Shown: in pieces, positions 55,300 to 64,000 of the stretch
How the letters are laid out: the number at the start of each line of letters is the position of its first letter
Position numbering within the stretch: the first letter of the stretch is position 1
Source of the DNA: Maylandia zebra
Taxonomy: Eukaryota; Chordata; Actinopteri; Cichliformes; Cichlidae
NCBI RefSeq assembly: GCF_041146795.1
Contig: NC_135181.1
Coordinates: 42,381,559 to 42,445,558 of the forward strand
Direction of reading: 5' to 3'
Length of the DNA stretch: 64,000 bases
Position numbers and translations under genes: made by a program
The notes under the pieces: model-generated
The model's input: only the letters and a program-made list of their open reading frames with translations
Told to the model about the DNA's origin: nothing
Databases searched by the model: none

Positions 55300-56271
55300 C
55301 CGTAAATGTCGGGCTATAAGCCGCTACTTTTTGCACAAGCTTTGAACCCTGCGGCTTTTAGTCAGGTGCGGCTTTTCTATGGATTGTCCGTGATTTTTGT
55401 CATATTGTAAGACGATTTGTTTTGTGTGTTCCGCTGTTGTACGGCACTACGTTGCCTGGCGGAAGGATCGGGGTTCAAGAGTGGTATGTTAGTCACATGT
55501 CCGTCCGCCAGGCAACGTAGTGCCGTACGAAGTAGCGCGAAAAACAAACTTCAAAGTAGCGCTACGCGTTCAGCGGGAGTCGTGGATGATGAGCGGCGAT
55601 AAACTTGCAAGTTATGCCCAAAAAGCAAGTTATGCCCAACTCCACCGGTAGATTCTGACAGCGTGGAAAAGTGTGAAAACATCCACGATCACCAACGGAT
55701 TTTGAAGGGCTGGACTGCTGCATGATGGAGAGGAGGACACCGCCACGGCCCTTCTGAGGGTGTTTGACTCTGACACTGACAATGAGGATTTCTTTGGTTT
55801 TGAAAGTGACAACGAAGGAGAGAAGAAGAGTGGATGACGAAGCCATCATGAGCCTGTTTGTATCCGACACTGGAGAAGAGGACTTTGGTGGTTTTAGTGC
55901 GTAGGAAGAAGAGAAAGATGGTGGTGAATGACTGACTTTTCTTCTTGTTAAAGCTGTGTCACTGCACCTGAGCCTAAAAGGTAGGCCGAATCTATTGTTC
56001 TGGTGTGCTGTAGGTTATTGTTATGTACTACATGTGCAAATATGTACCCATAACTTGTTTTTCAAAATATTAATAAAAGTGATGTCTCCAAACAGCCATC
56101 TCTTTCCTGACAATTCCCTTTGTGCATATTCTCTTACATATGATAAGTCAACATTGAAACACCTGCGGCTTTTGGTCAGGTGCGGCTAATGTATGTACAA
56201 AACAGGATTTTCCCTTGATTTTAGCTTGTGCGGCTAATATTCAGGTGCGCTTTGTAGTCCGGGAAATACGG
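55300..56271. mobile_element. Tc1/mariner-pogo-type internally deleted element
   Basis: 972 bp flanked by TA (55298-55299, 56272-56273). The ends CCGTAAATGTCGGGCTATAAG and CTTTGTAGTCCGGGAAATACGG are imperfect inverted repeats, with GCGGCTTTTAGTCAGGTGCGGC subterminal repeats at both sides. An acidic broken frame at 55760-55905 may be the end of a transposase. A 25-bp perfect inverted pair lies at 55439-55463 and 55504-55528. Confidence 0.7.
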
Positions 56272-56647
56272 TAGTTACTTTTTAAAAACGTAATTTACAA
56301 CCTGAATAGGTAATAAAGCAGTGCAAACATACTGTTATAAATACTGTTATAAATTAAGCTTAAATAGACATGAAAATAAAAATGAGAATAAGAATTAAAA
56401 GTGCTAAGTAGATAGATAGATATATACGTGATATATACATGAGTGCAAGTGGTGATCAGCAGCAGCAGTAGTACCTGTGGTGCTGTTAGCACTGTGTGAA
56501 GTACTGGTACTGAGTACTAGTAGTGGTATAATAAGTATTTGTTAGCATCTTGGTGGGTCAGAGGCAAACAGGTGAGGTCAGGTGAGTCTGTGGCAGCTCT
56601 GTGTGCACTTCTGTTCCACTTCCTGTCTCACACACACTCAGAGGACC

Positions 56648-56650
<3 letters not shown>

Positions 56651-56694
<44 letters not shown>
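56651..56694. repeat. TG microsatellite
   Basis: 22 TG units. Confidence 0.98.
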
Positions 56695-56696
<2 letters not shown>

Positions 56697-56699
56697 GCT

Positions 56700-58726
56700 T
56701 CATTTTCTCAGGACAAGGCAGGAAGTGCCCCAGGTGCAGCTGAATGAGCACTTCCTGTTGGGAGACGTCAATTTCCTGCAAAGGACGGCGTGCAGCTGGA
56801 CGATAAAATCACAATAATAAACAAAAAACATCCGAGACAGCCTGAGGCGACCTCGCACAGCATCATCATCATCATGACTAAAATTATTATTGTTATTGTT
56901 GTTCTTATTAATCATAGTAGTAAAGTATTTTTATTATCATCTTATTTTAATTGTCATTTTATTTATTCTGTTTTCTGTGTTTGTTTTATTTATTTTTAAA
57001 GTTCCTGAATATTTATATTTATTTTGTGTTTTTCTCGTGGTTTTATTGACTTTTTGTCAGTTATTTTTTATTTATTTGTTTTACTTTACGTTATTTGATT
57101 CATTATACATTTATAAATAATTATTTTTCTATTATTTCTTTATTGTTATCTGTTTTATGTTTTTAAATGTTTTACTTCTTCTTCTTTCTGTAAATATTTG
57201 TATTTATTTTCATGATGACTGATGATTATTGATCATTGATTATTGGGGGCATGACCTTCCTGCTGCTGTCTATAGCTACAGTTAATTGGCTGTGTTTGGT
57301 CAAACTGCTGCTGCTGACATGAGCAGTGTGCTGCAGGTCAAAGGTCAGACAGGGCTCGCTAAGCTCCTGTGGTCAAACTGAGCCCTGGAATCTGGATACC
57401 TGAAGACCTCGGCCTGTTGCCACAGTGACCAGCAGGCCCGGGAGCCCCCCCTTCCTCCTCCTCGTCTGTGGGAATCCTCGGTGTTTGTTCCTCTGAGGGA
57501 GCGGAGGAAGACGAGGAGGAGGAAGCCCACTATTTTTATGAATAAAGTTTGTGAATTCAAATACTCAGCTGTGTTCATTGTTTGGCTTCCTGTTTGTAGA
57601 GTTTACACTCAAACCTGCCTCAGATGCCTTTAACACCACAGCACACCAGGGCCTGTGGTTTTATTTTAAAATCCTTCACTTTTAAAGCTGCAACAGTGTT
57701 AGCTCCTTCACAATAACAGCCTGAATGTCTGAAGCTCCGTTTTGGTGAAGTTCTTGGACTTTATTTGGATGTGTCTGAGTACAGCTCAGAGTCTATGAGT
57801 GACAGCCATCTTTAAAATACAGTCTGGACTTTACTTTGAAATTCTGACCCACATCACTCCACACTGTGGTTCACACAGAACCTGGTTTAATTTGATGTTT
57901 TTCAACTCAGTCCTGAAAAAGTTGTGAAACGTTTCAAACATGAATAACAGAGAACATTTTATTCACATTAGAACAAAGAAAACTGAGCTTGGTGGCTGAA
58001 AAATGTCTCAGAAAGTTGTAACCAGGCAACATAAACTTGTAAAAGTAGGTGGGACGAAGGAGAAACAGCTGTAGAAACATTTAGCAGCTGAAAAGGTTAT
58101 TTGGTAGCAGGTCCATACTGTGATTGGGTATAAGAAGAGCATCTTAGATAGAACAGTTTCAGTTTCATCATCTGTAGAATGTCATTTCATCCACAGACAG
58201 AAAATCTGGAGGAATCTCTGTGTGCAGGGATCAGTGTTAGATGCTGCTGATGGTGCTGACAGCTGGCACATCTGGAAAGGCTAGTGCTGACAGGAGTGAA
58301 CAGGTTTTAGAGAAACACCTGCTGCGTGCAGACGTGTTTATCAGGGAAGGCCTTCAGGTTTGAGCCAACACAGCAGAGGGGGGACTGCTGAGAGGTTCGA
58401 AGCCCACAGGCCTCTGTGACTGATGGTCCAAGCTACAGACGCCATCAGAGCTTTATTAATGAGGTTCATTTAACATGTGAAAATAAAAGACGAATAAATA
58501 TGCGGTAAATTATTGATGATACTGAAAGAATACAATCATATCTATTTTATTTTTTAATATTACCATGTAGTTCTTGGATAGTATTCAATTTTAAACATGT
58601 TTTATGAAATTTAACCTCACTTTTAATAAAAACAAGATTGTTATGCATTTATTTGTAATGAATTTATTTATTTTGTTATATTTTATTTGACCAGTTTTAA
58701 TAGTGGATGTTTTATTTCTTCCTGAT
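56700..58726. other. Upstream intergenic region of ackr3
   Basis: AT-rich with pyrimidine tracts. I see no gene or clear repeat in these 2 kb. Confidence 0.4.
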
Positions 58727-58789
58727 GCTTATTTCTGCAGCGGCTGTCACGTTTAGCCAGACTCGGTTTAAAAAATGTACTATTTAAGT
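58727..58789 (+). promoter_or_regulatory. Duplicated TATA-like module 1, candidate ackr3 promoter
   Basis: GCTTATTTCTGCAGCGGC..AGCCAGACTCGGTTTAAAAAATG..CTATTTAAG. The TATTTAAG (58780-58787) is a TATA-like box followed within 300 bp by a probable 5' UTR exon with donor at 59053. A second copy lies at 59344-59398. Confidence 0.45.
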
Positions 58790-58809
58790 TTAGTGGCGTT
58801 CCTTCTTCC

Positions 58810-59052
58810 TTTCCTCCGTTCCTCTTTGTTTTTGGCGCTTTCTCTCACGCCTCCGCAGTTTCATTGTTCCGCAGCTGAAGCTGTAATAAATCACGCAGAG
58901 TGGGGCTGCCTCTGTGGGCGTTTCTTCTTCTCTCATTTAAACCGCAGTGTGGGGGGACCCGGGGAGACCGCCTGCGACCCTCTGCCGGACTCTGTGCCCT
59001 CTGACCCGCCGTGGATCCGGACTGATCCGGACCGAGCCGCCCTTCTTGTGCT
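58810..59052 (+). other. ackr3: Probable 5' UTR exon of ackr3
   Basis: A GC-rich stretch ending at a consensus donor GTAAGT (59053-59058). With the acceptor at 61790 it gives a 2.7-kb intron in the 5' UTR, the usual ackr3 layout (non-coding first exon, single coding exon). The start position is a guess from the TATA-like box. Confidence 0.4.
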
Positions 59053-59343
59053 GTAAGTTGTGCAGCGTTCAGGCTGATGTCTGCTCCAGGGTCCGCTGGG
59101 AAAAGAGATGTTTTTACAGGTTAGGGATACAGGTAAAAGCTGTTTATAGCATCAGGTGTGACTCAGAGATGAACGGGCAATGAAGCAGAGCGGACTCTGC
59201 GCCGACAGGAAGCCTGTCATCAGTCTTCTTAAATATCACTACTTTACTTTTCACCATCGAGCAAACAATTCTTAAATCAGGCGTTTTTTCAAATGGAGTT
59301 CGTTATTGCTCCAGTTTGTGCTCCACTAAAGCTGATCGGAAAA

Positions 59344-59398
59344 GCTTATTTCTGCAGCGGCTTAGCCAGACTCGGTTTAAAAAATGTCCTATTTAAGT
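59344..59398 (+). promoter_or_regulatory. Duplicated TATA-like module 2
   Basis: Repeats module 1 with an 8-bp gap (GTCACGTT absent) and one substitution inside the TATA-flanking block. It is located in the putative first intron and could act as an alternative promoter. Confidence 0.4.
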
Positions 59399-60283
59399 GC
59401 ACGGTCTCATGCATGCGGACGGCTGAAAGTTCCCACGAGCCGCTGGAGTCGCGCCGTGCCTTCGGCACGCAGCTTGTCCGTTTGCGAACACTCGTGTTTG
59501 CATTAGGCAGTTTGTGTTTACCAGCAAACTTTACTTAGCGGACGTTTTAACGCATTTTTAACCCGCAGTACTCAGTCAGCTCAGCGCGCGTGCACACAGG
59601 TAGCTAACGTGTGCACGCGCCAACATGAGCTGTTTTTGTAGCGTGCACGTGCCTGCAAGTGAGATGATTTCAGCGCGCAGGCACGTGAACTGTCGTGGAT
59701 CTTAGTGAGATCTGCGCCTGCAGTAGGAAGATCCGGGGATTAAAGGGTTAAAGAGTGGGTCCGTGCAAAGCTGTGTCCACGGCGCCTGAGCCGAGTTACA
59801 AAGGGGGCGGTGCGAGCGCTCAGGCCTCACACTTCATGCTGAAATGCCTCAAACTCCAAACGAACCGTAGGGGATTTTTGAACGGACTCTGGCTCTGAGG
59901 GCGCTGAGGCCAATTTATGGCCCTCTGACTGGTGGCTCACCCTGCGTTCAGGGACCTGGATTTCCTTTGAATGGAGCTCCGTGCTGACTGTATGTATGAG
60001 GACTCAGCACGAGCCCGGCAGGTAAACACAGGTGTGACCCACGTTGCTTTATTACACAGACACGCTGTCACTTATTACAGATGTAACAGTGTGTCTGTGG
60101 CTGGAGGTTCATCCAGATGTTTCAAACAGCTGCGCTGAGCCTTGTTGGCTTCCACTCTTTTAAAGCATCAAAGCTGGTGCTTACTGTATGCACACCTGTG
60201 TGTAAGTCACATGATAAAGAGCTCATATTTACTGTAATGCATTAAAGCCTACCGAGGCCCGCTGTCTTCATTATAATTATCAG

Positions 60284-60337
<54 letters not shown>

Positions 60338-61790
60338 ACTGGTGCTGAGCTCAGCTCTTAGATGCTTTTTTTTTGGTAAAATCTGAGACTTTCTGTCTAA
60401 AAGACACCGATTAGAGTTTTATTGGCGAGCTAATTGACTCTTTGTCACAGCGCTGCGGTAAAATTTGATTTTGAAGGTCATGACCTTTCAGTCTAAAGCA
60501 CCCTACAGAGTTTTTATGTGCAGCAGCAATAAAACACTCCTCCTCCTTTTCATCCTCCGTCTGCTGTCTGAGGGCTCAGTTTTCTTCTTCTTCTCTGGTT
60601 TTAATGTTCTCAAAACAAACGTGGACTCATAAAGATCAGTTTTAATCTTAAAATATGCTCTGAATCCACAGGAAGAGTTATTCATAGTAATGTTGATCTG
60701 ATTAAAATGAACTAAAATGAGAAAGTAAAGCTTTCGATGTTATGATGTAGGAGTTTTAGAGGCAGAAGAATGAGACGTTTAAGACCATTTATTCATAATG
60801 ACTTTTTAACTAATAAAATATGACAGGTTTTTGATTTTCACTAACATTTTGTCAGGAATAAGCTGATATCTTATAGGTTTTATTCCCTCCCAAACATCCA
60901 AAAGTCAAAGAACCCTTAAATCTGAGAATTTTTTAATGGAGTTTAGTGAGAGTTTCACTCGCAGCAGAAGAACAGATTATTGATGCAAATAATCAGCATG
61001 TGTCTTGTTTCCAATATTAGTCTTTTATTATTTCCTGTGTTAAATCTGTGTTCACTGCCAAATCAAACTTATCGATCTTCAGTTAGTGATTTTGCACCTG
61101 ATGAATTTCCCGAGGGTTAAAACAGGAAGACGTGGTTATCTTTTTTCTGCTCAAGCGGGAGCAGGAAAAAGAACGCAGCAGTAAAACCTTCAGACCTCTC
61201 AGCTCATTCACATGTTATTGATCACACACTGACGTTATTGTTGGTTCAGTCACTTCAATTTGTTAATGAAGTCTGGATGTTTGACCTGCTCTGACTTCCG
61301 TCTGTCTGTCCAGCTGCTGGTGTTCTCGTTGTGTGGTCGAGTTGACGGAGAGCCACAGTTTGTGAGCAGGAGTCCTGAACCTGCTTGTAATCAATACGCC
61401 TGATACGACCTCCCGTTCAGCTTTGTCCGCTTTAATCTTTATTTGGGAGCGCAAAGAAAATTCTTAAATTAAAGAATGTTTGAATGGAGTTTGGTGGGAA
61501 ACACTGCTCTTATAAACAAGCCTGAGGTCCGTGGGCTGAATGGACATCAAGATTTTAATTTGAAATTTGAATACTTTCAGAAAACTTTACTTTCACATAG
61601 TCAAATACACAGTTTTTACATTTTATGAATTATGTTGTTTGGGGGTTTATTTATTCATTATGACATTTTCATATTATTTATTATTATTTTTATTATGTGA
61701 AATTTATTCAGTGCATTAATTTAAATGTATTTTTATCAAAAATACATCTTTGTTTTTTATTTAATATTTCTGACTTTCCCTGTTTTCCAG
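59399..61790 (+). other. Putative first intron of ackr3
   Basis: Contains module 2 downstream sequence, a palindrome GCCGTGCCTTCGGCAC near 59452-59468, and a 52-bp TG repeat (60285-60336). The acceptor TTCCCTGTTTTCCAG ends at 61790. No other exon recognised. Confidence 0.5.
60285..60336. repeat. TG microsatellite
   Basis: 26 TG units. Confidence 0.98.
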
Positions 61791-61806
61791 GTGTAACCTC
61801 GTCGCC

Positions 61807-62904
61807 ATGAGTCTGAGTGCTAACGACCTCTCTGAGCTCATTGAGCTGTGGGAGGAGCTGAACCTGACCTCCGCTGACCATAACCTGTCCCACGTGGAGG
61901 CGCTGAGGTGTTCGGGCACCGTCAACCAAACCGCCTTCCTTCACACCCTCTCCGTCCTCTACATCTTCATCTTCCTGGTGGGCCTCGCCGCCAATGCCCT
62001 GGTGGTCTGGGTCAACCTGCGATCCGACAGGAACCGCTATGAGACACACCTGTACATCCTGAACCTGGCCATAGCTGACCTGTGCGTCGTGGCCACGCTG
62101 CCGATCTGGGTGACCTCATTGCTGAAGGGCGGTCAGTGGCCGTTTGGAGAATCCGTCTGTAAACTTACTCACCTGGTCTTCAGCGTTAACCTCTTCAGCA
62201 GCATCTTCTTCCTTGCCTGCATGAGTGTCGACCGCTACTTGTCCGTCACGCTGTTTGGCGACACCCCCGACAGCCGCAGGAAGAAGGTGGTGCGCCGGCT
62301 GATCTGTGTTCTGGTTTGGATGATGGCGCTGGTGGCCTCCATCCCAGACACCTACTTCCTGCAGGCGGTGAAGTCAGCGCACTATGATGGCGCCATCTGC
62401 CGTCCAGTGTACCCGCCCAGCAACCCGAAGGAGTGGATGGTGGGCATCCAGCTGAGCTTCTTTGCGCTCGGCTTCGCCATCCCCTTCCCTGTCATCACCA
62501 TCTTCTACCTACTCCTGGCAACGGCCATCCCTCCCACCTCAGACCAGGAGCGGCGCGTCAGCCGGCGGATCATCCTCACGTACATTGTAGTCTTCCTGGT
62601 GTGCTGGCTGCCATTCCACATTGTCCTCCTGCTGGACACCCTGTCCCTGCTGAATCTCCTGCCCTTCAGCTGCCGGCTGGAGAACTTCCTGGACGTGTCG
62701 CTGCACCTAACACAGTGCTTCTCGCTGGTCCATTGCTGTGTCAACCCCATCCTGTACAACTCCCTGAACAGGAACTACCGCTATGACCTCATGAAGGCCT
62801 TCATCTTCAAGTACTCCACCAAGACCGGGCTCACCAGGCTCATCGATGCCTCGCATGTCTCAGAAACCGAGTATTCAGCAATGACCACGGACAGCCCGAT
62901 GTGA
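61807..62904 (+). CDS. ackr3: Atypical chemokine receptor 3 (CXCR7-like)
   Basis: 365 residues, the family length, all in one exon that opens at 61791 after a clean acceptor. A class A GPCR: N-terminal sites NLT, NLS and NQT for glycosylation; seven hydrophobic segments at about 44-70, 80-103, 118-140, 163-181, 211-240, 255-277 and 296-320; DRYLS at 142-146; the C118-C198 pair; NPILY at 313-317. The ending KYSTKTGLTRLIDASHVSETEYSA is the ACKR3 tail with Ser/Thr sites for GRK and arrestin. ACKR3 binds CXCL12 (and CXCL11), signals through arrestin rather than G protein and scavenges CXCL12 during cell migration. Teleosts have ackr3a and ackr3b; I cannot say which this is. Confidence 0.96.
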   Translation: MSLSANDLSELIELWEELNLTSADHNLSHVEALRCSGTVNQTAFLHTLSVLYIFIFLVGLAANALVVWVNLRSDRNRYETHLYILNLAIADLCVVATLPIWVTSLLKGGQWPFGESVCKLTHLVFSVNLFSSIFFLACMSVDRYLSVTLFGDTPDSRRKKVVRRLICVLVWMMALVASIPDTYFLQAVKSAHYDGAICRPVYPPSNPKEWMVGIQLSFFALGFAIPFPVITIFYLLLATAIPPTSDQERRVSRRIILTYIVVFLVCWLPFHIVLLLDTLSLLNLLPFSCRLENFLDVSLHLTQCFSLVHCCVNPILYNSLNRNYRYDLMKAFIFKYSTKTGLTRLIDASHVSETEYSAMTTDSPM

Positions 62905-64000
62905 ACTTCAGAGCCCTCCAGGACTCATTCAAAGACTTGTAAATAACTTCCACCTACCCCTGTTGGTGGCACACCTAACTTCATCCAGAGGAACTACTAC
63001 AGCAACGACGAGTATGCCTTCAGACCTGCACCAGGTTAGGGTGTACGCGCTTTAGCAGTTTTAATGGACTGGGCTGGCTCAACTCGTTCAGGACCTGCAG
63101 TCGGTTCCTCCATCTGCTAGTGCTAGCTGCAGTCTTTTCCAGCTTGAGCCAGGTGAACCGCACCAGCTGTGATTCCTGAATGGGTTATTGACCTAATGGC
63201 CAATGTCTCTTGGGAATGCTTTTTGCGTCATTAGAAGCTTTTTAGGACTCGGGAATGCATCCTAACACCTATCTGACACGTCGTATGTTATTGGATCGAC
63301 TGGTGACAGAAAGACGTTCTGGCCATCAGGTAATCATTTGTATCTATAAAAAAAGACTTTTCTTCATGCTCTGCTGTTTCTAAGTAATCAAAACAAAGAC
63401 AGCACAAAGGTTTGTGGACAGCATGACTAAACGTGTCAGCGCTGCTCCGATCAGCTGCTTTAAACTTACTGAGGTTTCACCTGTTTCTGACACACTCTGT
63501 GTATTAAATACTCCAACATAATGCACTGAATGTGAAAGCCATGTCCTCCTAGATGTATTATAACTCTCTTACATAGAAAATGAATGAAGGCTCAAACATC
63601 AGCAGGTCAGTGTCAGGAACAGCTACTCGCTGAGCCTGGCTCAGATCCTTCACCACCTAACCGAAGTTCACAGGTCAGAGGAACACTGGATTATGTAGAG
63701 TGAGCATCCACAAACCTTCAGTCATGTAGTTGTTTGTCCTGACAGTCAGAGCTGAGGGCTGAAACTCGCCTGAGAGATGACCTGAAGAACCTGAAACTCA
63801 CAGGATCACCTGAAGGCAGTAAAAAAAAAGTTGTTTTTTTCCACTTTATATGAATTGGAGGTGGAAACATGATGGAGAAAAACATTTTTCACCTTCAGAG
63901 ACGACCCTGAAATCTGTGGACGCGTTTCTGTCCAACAAGCTGGAAACTATTAACAGGAAATTCTGGGTTCAAACTGGCGAATGACGCACAAACATCACAT
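62905..64000 (+). other. ackr3 3' UTR and downstream flank
   Basis: No further gene seen. A possible polyadenylation signal ATTAAA lies at 63503-63508; I found no AATAAA closer to the stop. Confidence 0.4.

Overview
This looks like a stretch of teleost fish chromosome, probably a percomorph and possibly a cichlid. It has no bacterial layout, its host genes are split by consensus GT..AG introns, and it carries a typical fish repeat set (Rex1-, Rex3- and L2-like LINEs, DD34E Tc1 elements, a Ty3/Gypsy element, a Penelope fragment, hAT and ISL2EU-like DNA transposons). The species is inferred from gene and repeat families only.

Two host genes are supported. (1) On the minus strand an NLR immune-receptor gene can be assembled from six exons between 30494 and 11146: CARD, FISNA-NACHT, two 174-bp LRR exons, a 47-bp linker and a PRY-SPRY (B30.2) exon. 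All five junctions keep the reading frame, giving about 990 residues. A possible upstream exon ends at 54352. (2) On the plus strand the intronless coding exon of an atypical chemokine receptor, ackr3 (CXCR7), lies at 61807-62904, with a probable 5' UTR exon near 58.8-59.05 kb.

Most of the remainder is nested mobile DNA. At 1.0-11.1 kb a Rex1-like LINE is split by a very young Gypsy element (1226-9901, 907-bp LTRs, 4-bp target duplication, one LTR difference noticed) and by a solo LTR. From 12 to 35 kb the NLR introns hold L2 copies, two almost identical Tc1 elements with complete 340-aa transposases, a twin-primed Rex3 copy, a Rex3 copy with a complete endonuclease/RT frame, and a Penelope fragment. 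From 35.4 to 50.1 kb an L2 copy is opened by a hAT-type element (35566-49515, 8-bp duplication). That element contains an ISL2EU-like transposon (SWIM/YqaJ and THAP remnants), which is filled with LINEs, and a minus-strand LTR element (43297-49261), which is interrupted by a LINE and by a small retroposon encoding a membrane/coiled-coil protein. From 50 to 56 kb there are further Rex3, solo-LTR and MITE insertions. From about 57 kb onward repeats are sparse and ackr3 occupies the region.

The most unusual observation is inside the Gypsy LTR. It contains an intron-bearing segment followed by a second copy of the same segment with that intron exactly removed, as though a spliced leader RNA had been copied back into the LTR. 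Other points of interest are a well-formed -1 frameshift signal at gag/pol, the 202-codon membrane/coiled-coil retroposon, and three long perfect fold-back inversions inside repeats.
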